DNA of 64,000 nucleotides from Spirilliplanes yamanashiensis (GCF_016863475.1 NZ_BOOY01000002.1:89428-153427), one strand, 5' to 3'. Positions 17,155 to 25,831 are shown, numbered from the stretch's first letter. Notes: a model not told the origin generated them from the sequence alone. Program-made: numbers and translations.

Positions 17155-18090
17155 ATGGTGCGTGGTTCCCGATCCCGGCGGGCGGCGCTCGCCGGCGCCC
17201 TCGCCGTGGTGCTCGCCGGTGGCCTGACGGCCGTGCAGCGGGAGGCGTCGGCCGCCGTGCCCGCCACGCCCGCCGGCTACACGCTGCGGTTCAGCGACGA
17301 CTTCACCGGGCCCGCGTGGTCGTCCGTCGACACCACCAAGTGGCAGTTCGCGACGGGCACCGGCTACCCCGGCGGCGCCGCCAACTGGGGCACCGGCGAG
17401 ATCGAGACGATGACCAGCAGCATCGCCAACGCCCACCTCAGCGGCAGCAGCGGCTCGCTGGGCATCATCCCGCTGCGCGACTCCGCCGGGCGCTGGACGT
17501 CCGCCCGCCTGGAGACCCGGCGCACCGACTTCGCCGCCCCGCGCGGCGGCAAGCTCAAGGTCGACGCCCGGATCAAGCTGCCGGACGTCAGCGGCGCCCA
17601 GGCCGCCGGCTACTGGCCCGCCTTCTGGATGCTCGGGGCGGCCGCCCGGCCCGTCGGCGCCACGAACTGGCCGGGCGTCGGCGAGATCGACATCATGGAG
17701 AACGCGAACGGGCGCGACAGCTGGATCGGCACCCTGCACTGCGGCGCCGCCCCGGGCGGGCCCTGCAACGAGTTCTCCGGGCTCAGCAGCGGCGAGAAGG
17801 CGTGCAACGGGTGCAAGTCCGCGTACCACCGCTACACGGTCCTGTTCGACCGCAGCGTCGCGCCGGAGCGCCTGGCCTGGTACCTCGACGGCGTCAACGT
17901 GCACAACGTCTACCAGAACCAGGTGCCGGCGGCGACCTGGGCGGCGGCGCTGCACCACGGGTTCTTCATCATCCTCAACGTGGCGATCGGCGGCGGCTTC
18001 CCGAACGCCTTCGGCGGCGGGCCCACGGCGGCCACCCGGCCGGGCGCGCCCATGCTCGTCGACTACGTGGCGGTCTGGACCTCGCCCTGA
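17155..18090 (+). CDS. secreted glycoside hydrolase family 16 (beta-glucanase/laminarinase type)
   Basis: A 311-residue protein: signal peptide (about 1-36), then one GH16 catalytic domain. The active-site signature E-I-D-I-M-E is present in PGVGEIDIMENANG, followed by the usual YHRYTV, WYLDG and FIILNVAIGG elements. GH16 enzymes cleave beta-1,3 or beta-1,3/1,4 glucans and related galactans; exact substrate unknown. No extra binding domain. A GGAGG lies 7 bases before ATG 17155. The shared operator upstream suggests sugar-responsive control. Confidence 0.93.
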   Translation: MVRGSRSRRAALAGALAVVLAGGLTAVQREASAAVPATPAGYTLRFSDDFTGPAWSSVDTTKWQFATGTGYPGGAANWGTGEIETMTSSIANAHLSGSSGSLGIIPLRDSAGRWTSARLETRRTDFAAPRGGKLKVDARIKLPDVSGAQAAGYWPAFWMLGAAARPVGATNWPGVGEIDIMENANGRDSWIGTLHCGAAPGGPCNEFSGLSSGEKACNGCKSAYHRYTVLFDRSVAPERLAWYLDGVNVHNVYQNQVPAATWAAALHHGFFIILNVAIGGGFPNAFGGGPTAATRPGAPMLVDYVAVWTSP

Positions 18091-18291
18091 CCATTGGTGA
18101 CGCTGTGTGAGGGCGGTGAGAATGACGTTCCGTGATCTCGTCTCTCGTACTTGCGGTCAAAAGGTGCGGACCGGCTCGGCGATGATCGCCCAGAGTCACG
18201 ACACGTAGGCTTCAGTGGTCGCTCAGCGTATCCCTCCATGGTTGCGCAGGGTCGACTACCGCCACCGTCGAGACCCGAAGGCAGCCCTCAC

Positions 18292-19725
18292 ATGCAGCTA
18301 CGACCCGCCGTGCCGGCGTACCAGCCGGCCGCCCCGGCGCCGTCCCATGCGCTGGAACCGCTACCCCCCACCGGCGCGATGAGCCTGCGTCCGCCGACGC
18401 TCGTCGCCGCGCTGGCCGCGGTCGCCCTCGGCGCGTCCGCCGCGGTGTTCGCCTTCGCGGACCCGGCGGCCGCCGCCCCGCCGACCATCACCGTGACCCC
18501 GAGCCCGGCCATCGGCTGGAGCGTCGTCACGATCTCCGGCACCGCCGACCCGCGGACGCTGGTGCAGCTCAACGAGGGCGCCTACTACTTCGGCCGCAGC
18601 GAGATGGCCCCGTCCCGGCACTGGGCCGGCGACCCGAACCCGGACGTCGCCGAGCCGACCTCCGCCATGTCCGACGACAACGGCCGCTACTCGATCCGCC
18701 GGGTCGTCGACAGCGGGTTCTTCTTCTCGGTCACCGCGAACGAGGAGACCTCCCCGATCGTCGAGATGCCCATGCAGGCCGTGCCCGTGGTCAACACCCT
18801 CACGTCTACCGCGGCGAACACCGTCGACATCGACATGTTCGCCAGCCCCGGGCAGCCGCACCTGCCCGTGCAGATCCTGCGCCGCAGCGGCACCGGCTGG
18901 CTCACCGTCAACTCCGGATACACCGACGAGGAGGTCGTCGGCGGCACCGTCCGCAACGGCGACTACGACCGGTCGATCACCGGCGAGCCGTCCGGCACCC
19001 AGACCTACCGGGTGTACGTCGGCGCGGACCCGCTGAACCTGCTGCTCGGCGGCTACTCGCACCAGATGACCCTCACCGTGGCCGGCACCGGCAGCGGCAC
19101 CAACGTGGGCACCCCGCACACCGAGAACCCCACCCCCGGCACGACGACGCCCGCCCCGGGCACCACCACGCCGGCCCCCGGCACCACGACCCCCGCGCCC
19201 GGCACGACCACGCCCGCCCCGGGCACGACCACGCCGGCCCCCGGCACGACCACGCCGCCCCCGGGCGAGCCCGGCGTCCCGCCGGTGCGCGACCCCGACA
19301 CCCCGCCGACCCCGCCGGTCGTCAAGCCGGTCCCGCCGAAGCAGCCGGGCCTCGGCTCGGTCCAGTTCAGCCGGATCAACTACGACGCCCCCGGCAAGGA
19401 CCGCAAGACCAAGAAGAGCCTGAACGGCGAGTGGGTGCGGCTCACCAACCGCACCGGCACGACGATCAACCTGAAGAACTGGACGATCCGCGACGTCGGC
19501 GGCCACGTCTACACCTTCCGCGGCAACGCCTACCTGGTCGCGGGCCGCAGCGTCACGGTCCACACCGGCCCCGGCACCAACGGCCGGCCGTCGCTGCACC
19601 GCTACTGGGGCGCCTGGAACCACGTGTGGAACAACGGTGGAGACACCGCCACGCTGCGCAACAGCGCCGGCAAGACCATCGACACGTGCCGGTGGACGTC
19701 CAACCGGAGGTACACCGAGTGCTGA
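18292..19725 (+). CDS. exported lamin-tail-domain protein with Thr/Pro repeat linker
   Basis: About 477 residues. A hydrophobic signal region (around 33-55, VAALAAVALGASAAVFAFADPAAAA), an Ig-like or adhesin-like first domain (about 58-275), a linker with six PGTTTPA-type repeats, and a C-terminal lamin-tail domain (LNGEWVRLTNRTGTTINLKNW ... GDTATLRNSAGKTIDTCRW). Lamin-tail domains in bacteria occur on secreted nucleases and surface proteins. ATG 18379 directly before the signal is an alternative start; 18292 has a weak GAAGG. Followed by a strong hairpin. Confidence 0.8.
   Translation: MQLRPAVPAYQPAAPAPSHALEPLPPTGAMSLRPPTLVAALAAVALGASAAVFAFADPAAAAPPTITVTPSPAIGWSVVTISGTADPRTLVQLNEGAYYFGRSEMAPSRHWAGDPNPDVAEPTSAMSDDNGRYSIRRVVDSGFFFSVTANEETSPIVEMPMQAVPVVNTLTSTAANTVDIDMFASPGQPHLPVQILRRSGTGWLTVNSGYTDEEVVGGTVRNGDYDRSITGEPSGTQTYRVYVGADPLNLLLGGYSHQMTLTVAGTGSGTNVGTPHTENPTPGTTTPAPGTTTPAPGTTTPAPGTTTPAPGTTTPAPGTTTPPPGEPGVPPVRDPDTPPTPPVVKPVPPKQPGLGSVQFSRINYDAPGKDRKTKKSLNGEWVRLTNRTGTTINLKNWTIRDVGGHVYTFRGNAYLVAGRSVTVHTGPGTNGRPSLHRYWGAWNHVWNNGGDTATLRNSAGKTIDTCRWTSNRRYTEC
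19135..19260 (+). repeat. six 21-bp tandem repeats coding PGTTTPA
   Basis: Six in-frame units of 21 bases inside the lamin-tail gene encode PGTTTPA five times and PGTTTPP once. Third bases vary among units, so selection seems to act on the protein linker. Confidence 0.9.
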
Positions 19726-19738
19726 CCCGCTGAGCGAC

Positions 19739-19773
19739 GCGGCCCCCGGACCTGTCACAGGTCCGGGGGCCGC
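19739..19773. terminator. bidirectional hairpin between convergent genes
   Basis: A perfect 16-bp stem with a 3-base loop (arms 19739-19754 and 19758-19773) between the lamin-tail gene and the MEDS-ATPase gene. No T-run, but its position and stability fit a shared terminator. Confidence 0.75.
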
Positions 19774-19780
19774 CTGCCGT

Positions 19781-20713
19781 TCAGCGGTCGACGGCGAACC
19801 GGACCCGGGTGACGCCGCCGGCGGCGACGATCTCGACCGCGTCGCACACCTGGCGGACCAGCCACAGCCCCATGCCGCCGATGGCGCCCCGGCGCGGCGG
19901 CAGGTAGCCGGCCAGGGGGTCGAGCGGGGCGCCGCCGCCGTCGGTGACCTCGCAGACGACCGAGCGGTCGGTGACCCAGACCGACAGGCCGCGCAGGCCG
20001 CCGCCGTGCCGGACGCCGTTCGTGGTGATCTCGCTCAGGGCCAGGACCAGTTCCTCCAGGCGCTGTTCGCCGAGCCACCCCTCGCGCTGCGCCCGGGTGC
20101 GGAGCGTCTCGCGCAGGCCCGCCACGGTCGCGTCGACGGGCAGTCGCACCGTGGGCGGGCCGGGCGCGGCGATCGGCGGCTCGGGGATCTCGCGCAGCAG
20201 CGCCTGCGGGGGCGTGTAGCGCGGGCTCGGCCGCGGCGTGCCGTCGTGCAGGCACGGGTGCGTGCGGTACGACGAGGTCAGCACGTCCGGCGGCAGCGTG
20301 CGGGTGTCGTACGGGCACAGCAGGTCGGCCGCCGCGCCGGCCAGGGCGGCGTTGACCGCCGACTCGTAGCGGATCCACCGGCGGTGCGCGTCGGGCTCGC
20401 CGAAGCGGACCTCGCCGACCAGCCGGGTGAACGTGTGCCCGCGGGCCGCCGACGCGGCGAGGACCCGGACCCAGCCGGCGATCGTGCGGCCGGGCGCCGT
20501 GTACCACTCGTGGTCCGGCAGGAACAGCACGTCCGCCGCGGCGTCGCCGAGCGCCTCGCGCAGCAGGCCCACCCGTCGCGGGCTGGTCGCCACCACCACG
20601 CCGTCGCCGCGGCCGAGCGCCGCGCCCACGTGCGCCACCAGCGTGGTGACGTACTGCTCGTCGGAGTCGTAGGGGAACGCGAAGTGGTCGAGCGGGGCGG
20701 TGCTGCTGCTCAT
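19781..20713 (-). CDS. MEDS-domain/RsbW-like ATPase (anti-sigma regulatory sensor)
   Basis: A 310-residue protein. The N-terminal half is a MEDS sensory domain (DHFAFPYDSDEQYV; VVVATSPRRVGLLREAL; FLPDHEWYTAPGRTIAGW), the C-terminal half an RsbW-type HATPase with the N-box LALSEITTNGVRHGG, a G1-like EVTDGGGAPLDP and G2-like GGMGLWLVRQV. Such fusions are annotated as anti-sigma factor RsbA-family proteins and probably sense a ligand and switch a sigma or antisigma partner. No sigma gene is adjacent. Starts MSSSTAPLDHF at ATG 20713. Confidence 0.88.
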   Translation of the reverse strand: MSSSTAPLDHFAFPYDSDEQYVTTLVAHVGAALGRGDGVVVATSPRRVGLLREALGDAAADVLFLPDHEWYTAPGRTIAGWVRVLAASAARGHTFTRLVGEVRFGEPDAHRRWIRYESAVNAALAGAAADLLCPYDTRTLPPDVLTSSYRTHPCLHDGTPRPSPRYTPPQALLREIPEPPIAAPGPPTVRLPVDATVAGLRETLRTRAQREGWLGEQRLEELVLALSEITTNGVRHGGGLRGLSVWVTDRSVVCEVTDGGGAPLDPLAGYLPPRRGAIGGMGLWLVRQVCDAVEIVAAGGVTRVRFAVDR

Positions 20714-20904
20714 CAGGCGGGATCACTGTCGTCGTCGGTGTGCTGACCACAAGCTAGCACCGGGTGGGCGCGTGCCGGGCCGGTCGCAGGGGCCGAAAGC
20801 ACCGGCTCGGGTGACAGACCGCCGTGGGATTGACAAAACGGGCAACACGTCCAGAAGGGCGCGCGCAGACTGAACCGGTACGCGGATCAGTGGAGGTGGT
20901 TGCG

Positions 20905-21240
20905 GTGGCGACGAGCAGCGTGCTCATGGAGATCGGCCGGATCCCGGTGCCCGCGTCGGCGCCGGTGCCGCCCGGGCCGGCCCTGGTGGTGCGCCGGTGT
21001 CACCCCGAGGAGGGGGACGCCTACTGGCGCTGGGACTGCCGGCGCTGCGGCGAGTACGGCGGCGGGCGCAGTCACGGCGACGCCATCGAGCGGGCCGACC
21101 GGCACTGCGTCGAGCACCCGCGGCACCGCTCGTCGCTGCTGCCGCCGGTGCGCTGCCGGGAGCGCAACCTCGCGGTGCACCCGGCGCTGTTCGCCGCGGT
21201 CGACGAGAGGGAGGCCGGACCGGCCCCCCTCGACGTCTGA
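20905..21240 (+). CDS. small Cys/His-rich protein, possible zinc site
   Basis: A 111-residue protein. The core has RRCHPEEGDAYWRWDCRRCGEYGGG and later DRHCVEHPRH, so up to five Cys and several His could bind a metal, like a zinc ribbon. I do not recognise the family. GTG 20905 is chosen because GGAGG lies 8 bases upstream; a longer GTG start at 20824 lacks a good site. No signal peptide. Confidence 0.6.
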   Translation: MATSSVLMEIGRIPVPASAPVPPGPALVVRRCHPEEGDAYWRWDCRRCGEYGGGRSHGDAIERADRHCVEHPRHRSSLLPPVRCRERNLAVHPALFAAVDEREAGPAPLDV

Positions 21241-21249
21241 CCCGCTGTC

Positions 21250-21429
21250 CTACTGGACGGTGTCGCCCTGGCCGGTGCGCTGCTGCGCCTGGTTCTGGCC
21301 CTGGTCGACCTTGTCGGCGTACTTGCCGCCGGTGCGCTGGTCGATCTGGTCGCCGGCCTTCTCGATGCCCTGGTCGACCTTGTCGTCGTGCTTCTCGGCC
21401 ATGTCCTTGGCCTTGTCCAGGAAGCTCAT
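21250..21429 (-). CDS. MT0933/Rv0909-like antitoxin-family protein, copy 1
   Basis: A 59-residue charged helical protein starting MSFLDKAKDMAEKHDDKVDQ, with the TGGKYADKVDQGQ segment typical of the MT0933_antitoxin family (Pfam PF14013). It is a clear paralogue of the gene just upstream (same MSFLDKAKDM start and RTGQGDTV end). No toxin gene is adjacent to it, so an antitoxin role is doubtful; members of this family are also stress-associated. A perfect hairpin upstream covers its ribosome-binding site. Confidence 0.82.
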   Translation of the reverse strand: MSFLDKAKDMAEKHDDKVDQGIEKAGDQIDQRTGGKYADKVDQGQNQAQQRTGQGDTVQ

Positions 21430-21434
21430 GTCGG

Positions 21435-21461
21435 ATCCCTTCCGTAGGTCACGGAAGGGAT
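21435..21461 (-). promoter_or_regulatory. hairpin sequestering the ribosome-binding site of copy 1
   Basis: A perfect 11-bp stem (21435-21445 with 21451-21461) with a 5-base loop. On the minus strand its 3' arm is ACGGAAGGGAT, which contains the GGAAGGG ribosome-binding site lying about 7 bases before ATG 21429; the 5' arm pairs with it completely. Confidence 0.6.
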
Positions 21462-21483
21462 GCCCGACGCGGACGGCGGCAAA

Positions 21484-21663
21484 CTAGCGGACGGTGTCGC
21501 CCTGCCCCGTGCGCTTCTGCGCCTCGTCGACGGCCCGGTCGATGTGCGCCGAGTGCTTGCCGCCGGTGCGGCGGTCGACCTCGTCGCCCGCCTTCTCCAG
21601 CAGCTGGTCGACCTTGTCGTCGTGCTTGTCGAGCATGTCCTTGGCCTTGTCCAGGAAACTCAT
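21484..21663 (-). CDS. MT0933/Rv0909-like antitoxin-family protein, copy 2
   Basis: A 59-residue protein beginning MSFLDKAKDMLDKHDDKVDQ and ending RTGQGDTVR, about 60% identical by eye to copy 1 downstream. Its ATG overlaps the TGA stop of malQ (ATGA), so it is translated by coupling to malQ. Tandem duplication of such a gene without a toxin partner is unusual. Charged, amphipathic, no membrane segment. Confidence 0.82.
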   Translation of the reverse strand: MSFLDKAKDMLDKHDDKVDQLLEKAGDEVDRRTGGKHSAHIDRAVDEAQKRTGQGDTVR

Positions 21664-23585
21664 GCCGCCCCCTTCGTCGCGTTCAGCACCCCGACGATAC
21701 GGCGTACCCGCGGGTCGGTCTGGATCTCCTCCAGGCTCGCCGGCAGCGGGATGCGCCAGTTCGGGTACTCGTCGGTCGTGCCGGGCAGGTTGGGCTGGCG
21801 GACCTCGTCGAGCACGTCGTACAGCGACGCGGTGACCAGCCGGCACGGCGTGTTGCGCAGGAACGCGTGCATGGCCACCACGATGTCGGCGTTCGTGGCG
21901 TCCTCCGCCAGCAGCTTCTCGCCGCGCAGCAGCTCGATGAGCTCCGCCCGGTCGGCGTCCGCGCGGGCCCGCTCCTGCTCCACCGGGCCGGCCAGCTGGT
22001 TCAGCTCCGCCCGGACCGTGACGTGCTCGCCGGTCAGGAAGCCGGACGCGGTGGGCAGGTCGTGGGTGGAGATGCTGGCCAGGGCGTTGCGCGGGTAGTC
22101 GGCCGACGCCACGTACTCGCCGTCGTCGGTCTTGGTGAACCACAGCACGGCCGAGCCGAGCATGTTCTGGTCCTGCAGGCCCTTCGTGACGACCGGCAGC
22201 ACCGTGCCCAGGTCCTCGCCGACGACGACCGCGCCGGCCCGGTGCGCCTCCAGGGCGAGGATGCCCAGCATGGCGTCCGGGTCGTAGCGCACGTAGGTGC
22301 CCTCGGTGGAGGCCATGCCCGGCGGCACCCACCACAGCCGCCACAGCTGCGCCACGTGGTCCACCCGGATGCCGCCGGCCCGGCGCAGCAGGCGGCGCAG
22401 CATGTCCCGGTACGCCGCGTAGCCGGTGGCGGCGAGCCGGTCGGGCCGCCAGCAGGCCAGCCCCCAGTCCTGGCCGAGCTGGTTGAACGCGTCCGGCGGG
22501 GCGCCCGCGTGGACGCCCTCGGCGAGCACGTCCTGCAGCAGCCAGCCGTCGGCGCCGCTCGGGTCGATGCCGACGGCCAGGTCGAGCACCACGCCGACGC
22601 TCATGCCGTCGGCTGCCGCGGTGGCGGCGGCCAGCTGCTCGTCGAGCAGGTGCTGGAGCCAGGCGTGGAACGCCACCCGGTCGGCGTTCGCCGCGGCGCG
22701 GGCGGCCGGGCCGGGCCGGCGCAGCTCCTCCGGCCAGGTGTGCCAGTCCGGGCCGTGCGTCTCGGCGAGCGCGCAGAACGTGGCGAAGTCCGTCAGGCCC
22801 GGGTCGGACGCCAGGTCCACCTCGCCGGCGAGCGGCCACAGCAGCTCCAGCGCCGCCCGCTTGGCCTGCCACACCGCCGTGTAGTCGATGAGGTCGCCCC
22901 CGGGCCGGGCCGCGCCGGCCAGGGCGTCGACGTTCGCGCGCAGCGGCTCGTCCGCCCGCTGGTAGGCGGCCGTGTCGGCGATCCGCAGGTACAGCGGGTT
23001 GGCGAACCGGCGGCTCGACGGCGAGTACGGCGACGACGGCACCGGCAGCGTCGGCGTGATGGCGTGCAGCGGGTTGAGCAGCACCAGCCCGGCGCCGTCG
23101 GCGGCCGCCCAGCCCGCGAACTCCCGCAGGTCGCCCAGGTCGCCCATGCCCCACGAGCCGGCCGAGTGCAGGGCGTACAGCTGCAGCATCCAGCCCCACG
23201 CCTCCGGCGCCTCCGGCAGCCGCTCCGGCACCACGACCAGCGTCGCCTCCGCGTCGGCGGTGCGCAGCGTGTGCCAGCCCAGCGGCAGGTCGCCCGGCAC
23301 CCCGGCGGCGGCCTCGACGGTCGAGCCGTCCTCCAGCGTGATCGTCGCCGGGCCCGGCAGCGCGTACGTGGCGCCGGTGCGCACCACCACCGTGCCGGGC
23401 AGCCCCGGCTCGCGCACCTCCGCCAGCGCCGCGCGCACCGCCTCCGCGCTGCTCGCGTCCACGCCGAGCAGGCCCAGCACCGCGACCACCGTGGCCTCCG
23501 GCACGTCCTGCCGCTGCCGCTGCGAGTTCTCGAACCACGTCGCCACCCCGTGCGCCTCGGCCAGCGCCACCAGATCCGCGTCCAT
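21660..23585 (-). CDS. malQ: 4-alpha-glucanotransferase (amylomaltase)
   Basis: A 641-residue GH77 enzyme, which moves glucan segments between alpha-1,4 glucans in maltodextrin/glycogen metabolism. Visible: an N-terminal helical domain, SAGSWGMGDLGDL, the first catalytic region GGIRVDHVAQLWRLWWVP (nucleophile Asp), VVGEDLGTVLP (acid/base Glu) and ISTHDLPTASGF (third carboxylate). Length fits the actinobacterial group, which is longer than plant-type enzymes. Start ATG 23585 has GAAGGGG upstream. The stop overlaps the ATG of an antitoxin-like gene. Confidence 0.94.
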   Translation of the reverse strand: MDADLVALAEAHGVATWFENSQRQRQDVPEATVVAVLGLLGVDASSAEAVRAALAEVREPGLPGTVVVRTGATYALPGPATITLEDGSTVEAAAGVPGDLPLGWHTLRTADAEATLVVVPERLPEAPEAWGWMLQLYALHSAGSWGMGDLGDLREFAGWAAADGAGLVLLNPLHAITPTLPVPSSPYSPSSRRFANPLYLRIADTAAYQRADEPLRANVDALAGAARPGGDLIDYTAVWQAKRAALELLWPLAGEVDLASDPGLTDFATFCALAETHGPDWHTWPEELRRPGPAARAAANADRVAFHAWLQHLLDEQLAAATAAADGMSVGVVLDLAVGIDPSGADGWLLQDVLAEGVHAGAPPDAFNQLGQDWGLACWRPDRLAATGYAAYRDMLRRLLRRAGGIRVDHVAQLWRLWWVPPGMASTEGTYVRYDPDAMLGILALEAHRAGAVVVGEDLGTVLPVVTKGLQDQNMLGSAVLWFTKTDDGEYVASADYPRNALASISTHDLPTASGFLTGEHVTVRAELNQLAGPVEQERARADADRAELIELLRGEKLLAEDATNADIVVAMHAFLRNTPCRLVTASLYDVLDEVRQPNLPGTTDEYPNWRIPLPASLEEIQTDPRVRRIVGVLNATKGAA

Positions 23586-23656
23586 CCCGCCCCTTCCGTG
23601 GTTGGAGTTCCCACTCTGCCGTACCCCGGTGGCCGGGGTTGCCATCACCGCGCACG

Positions 23657-23920
23657 ATGGACGGCATGCTGACGTGGTGGGCGCGGATCTGCGCCGTGGC
23701 GACGACGACGATGCTGGCCGTGTTCGTGCCGGTGGCGGCCTGGGCGGCCGACAACGAGCTGGTGCTGGAGGCGGCGCGCGGCCGGGGCCGGCGCGGCGGC
23801 GGGTCGTTCCTGTTCATCGGCGGGGCCCTGTGCTGCCTGCTGGTCGTGGGCGGCATCGTGCTCGCGGTGGTGCTCGTCTCGCGCAACCGCCGCCGCAAGG
23901 GCCCGCACGACCACCCGTGA
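23657..23920 (+). CDS. small two-span membrane protein
   Basis: About 87 residues: an N-terminal signal or membrane segment (WWARICAVATTTMLAVFVPVAAWA), a short Gly/Arg-rich loop, a second membrane segment (FIGGALCCLLVVGGIVLAVVLV) and a basic tail. Unknown function. ATG 23657 or 23666 may be used; neither has a clear ribosome-binding site, which may mean leaderless translation. It lies 13 bases before purC. Confidence 0.6.
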   Translation: MDGMLTWWARICAVATTTMLAVFVPVAAWAADNELVLEAARGRGRRGGGSFLFIGGALCCLLVVGGIVLAVVLVSRNRRRKGPHDHP

Positions 23921-23933
23921 TGTAATCCCGTCC

Positions 23934-24767
23934 GTGGAGCTGCTGCACTCGGGCAAGGTCAGGGACGTGTACGCCGACGGCGACGACATCATCCTCGTCG
24001 CCTCCGACCGGGTGTCGGTCTACGACGTGGTGCTGCCCACGCCGATCCCCGACAAGGGGCGGGTGCTGACGGCGCTGTCGCTGTGGTGGTTCTCCCAGCT
24101 CGCCGACATCGTGCCCAACCACGTCATCTCCGCGACGGACGTGCCGGCCGAGTTCGCCGGGCGGGCGCTGCGCTGCCGGCGGCTGTCGATGGTGCCGGTC
24201 GAGTGCGTGGCGCGCGGCTACCTGACCGGCTCCGGCCTGGCCGACTACGAGAAGACCGGCGCGGTGTCCGGCGTCGAGCTGCCGCCCGGCCTCGTCGAGG
24301 CGTCCCGGCTGGCCGAGCCGATCTTCACGCCGTCCACGAAGGCGCCGGCCGGTCAGCACGACGAGCCGATGACGTACGCCGAGGTCGAGACCGTGGTCGG
24401 CGCCGACACCGCGGCCGAGCTGCGCCGGATCACCCTGGAGGTGTACCGGCGCGGCTGTGAGCTGGCCGAGGCGCGCGGCATCATCGTCGCCGACACGAAG
24501 ATCGAGCTGGGCTGGGCCGCCGACGGCACGCTCATGCTGGGCGACGAGGTGCTCACCTCCGACTCGTCCCGGTTCTGGCCCGCCGACGGCTACACCCCCG
24601 GCCGGCCGCAGTTCTCCTTCGACAAGCAGAACGTGCGCGACTGGTCGGTCTCCACCGGCTGGGACAAGAAGCCGCCGGCGCCGCCGGTGCCCGCCGACGT
24701 GGTCGAGCTGACCCGGGCCCGGTACATCGAGGTGTACGAGCGGCTCACCGGCGACCGCTGGACCTGA
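23934..24767 (+). CDS. purC: phosphoribosylaminoimidazole-succinocarboxamide synthase (SAICAR synthetase)
   Basis: A 277-residue purine-biosynthesis enzyme that joins aspartate to CAIR with ATP. It begins MELLHSGKVRDVY, the classic KVRDxY start, and has the nucleotide and substrate motifs SDRVSVYDVVLP, VECVARGYLTGSG, FTPSTKA, and DTKIELGW then GDEVLTSDSSRFWP. Full length for the longer fungal/actinobacterial form. GTG start at 23934. Other pur genes are not in the window. Confidence 0.96.
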   Translation: MELLHSGKVRDVYADGDDIILVASDRVSVYDVVLPTPIPDKGRVLTALSLWWFSQLADIVPNHVISATDVPAEFAGRALRCRRLSMVPVECVARGYLTGSGLADYEKTGAVSGVELPPGLVEASRLAEPIFTPSTKAPAGQHDEPMTYAEVETVVGADTAAELRRITLEVYRRGCELAEARGIIVADTKIELGWAADGTLMLGDEVLTSDSSRFWPADGYTPGRPQFSFDKQNVRDWSVSTGWDKKPPAPPVPADVVELTRARYIEVYERLTGDRWT

Positions 24768-24820
24768 CGGATTTGCCGAAACGACCCCCGCGCCGGGCGG
24801 CGCCGGGGACCCTGGGGGGC

Positions 24821-25729
24821 ATGCGCATCCCCGGGCGGTTCCTGGCGGGCGGCGTCGTCCTCGCGCTGCTCGCCGCGACCCCGCTCGCCGTGCGCGCCGC
24901 CGACGCCGTCACCGCGTCGTTCGGCGGCGTCCCGGCGATCGCCGTGGCGGTCCACGACCTCGCCGCCGCCGGCGACCTGGGCCGCGCGGCCGCCCCGGCC
25001 GCCGTCCCGCCCGGCGCGCGCCCCGGCGTGCGCCCCGGGCTGACCTTCCCGCTGCGCAAGGAGATCGCCATGCGGCTGGTCTCCAGCGCGGAGAACTCGT
25101 CGCTGAACTGGCGCGCCCAGTACGGCTACATCGAGGACATCCGGGACGGGCGCGGCTACACCGGCGGCATCGTCGGCTTCTGCTCCGGCACCTCCGACAT
25201 GCGGCAGCTGGTGGCCGCGTACACCCGGCGCCGGCCGGCCAACCCGCTGGCCCGCTACCTGCCGGCGCTGCGCCGCGTCGACGGCACGGCCTCGCACGCC
25301 GGCCTGGACCCGACGTTCGTCCGGGACTGGCGGCGCGCCGCCGCCGACCCGGTGTTCCAGCGCACCCAGGACGCCGAACGCGACCGGCTCTACTTCACCC
25401 CGGCCGTCGCCCGGGCCCAGGCCGACGGGCTGCGGGCCCTCGGCCAGTTCGCGTACTACGACGCGGCCGTCATGCACGGCTACTCCGGCCTGCTGCGCAT
25501 CCGCGCGGCGGCCCTGCGCCGGGCCAAGGCGCCCGCGGGCGGCGGCGGCGAGACGGCGTACCTGCACGCGTTCCTCGACGCCCGGGTGCGGGAGATGCGC
25601 ACCGAGGCCGCGCACTCCGACACCTCCCGGGTCGACACCGCGCAGCGGATCTTCCTGCGGGCCGGCAACCTCGACCTGCGCCGGCCGATGGTCTGGTGGG
25701 TCTACGGGGACCGCTACCAGCTCGGCTGA
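24821..25729 (+). CDS. secreted GH46 chitosanase
   Basis: A 302-residue protein with a signal peptide (about 6-27) and a GH46 chitosanase domain from about residue 66. The diagnostic segment AMRLVSSAENSSLNWRAQY holds the catalytic Glu (in SAENS), and DGRGYTGGIVGFCSGT holds the catalytic Asp. GH46 enzymes hydrolyse beta-1,4 links in chitosan, here outside the cell. ATG 24821 has a GGGGGG run just before it. Unusually long low-complexity spacer (Ala/Pro) between the signal and the catalytic domain. Confidence 0.93.
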   Translation: MRIPGRFLAGGVVLALLAATPLAVRAADAVTASFGGVPAIAVAVHDLAAAGDLGRAAAPAAVPPGARPGVRPGLTFPLRKEIAMRLVSSAENSSLNWRAQYGYIEDIRDGRGYTGGIVGFCSGTSDMRQLVAAYTRRRPANPLARYLPALRRVDGTASHAGLDPTFVRDWRRAAADPVFQRTQDAERDRLYFTPAVARAQADGLRALGQFAYYDAAVMHGYSGLLRIRAAALRRAKAPAGGGGETAYLHAFLDARVREMRTEAAHSDTSRVDTAQRIFLRAGNLDLRRPMVWWVYGDRYQLG

Positions 25730-25780
25730 CGTGGCATGATGCTCGGGCACGCCACCGCGTCCCGGAAGGAGGTCAGAACC

Positions 25781-25831
25781 ATGTCCGATGTTCTGCGCCC
25801 CCTCCGCGACCCGGCGTCCACGCGGAGCTGA
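25781..25831 (+). CDS. 16-residue upstream peptide (leader ORF 1)
   Basis: MSDVLRPLRDPASTRS, with an excellent AAGGAGG ribosome-binding site 8 bases before its ATG, so translation is very likely. Its TGA overlaps the ATG of a second tiny frame. It is too short for a domain. It may serve to deliver ribosomes to the downstream acetyltransferase-like gene. Confidence 0.5.
   Translation: MSDVLRPLRDPASTRS

Noticed and set aside
19135..19260. Tandem 21-bp repeats as a mobile or CRISPR-like element
   Set aside because: They are in-frame PGTTTPA linker codons of the lamin-tail protein.
21250..21663. Classical toxin-antitoxin operon
   Set aside because: Two antitoxin-like genes but no candidate toxin frame; the neighbours are malQ and an unrelated Cys-rich gene.
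23585..23640. SigB-type promoter before malQ (GGGTAC present)
   Set aside because: No GNNT at 14-16 bases upstream of the GGGTAC.
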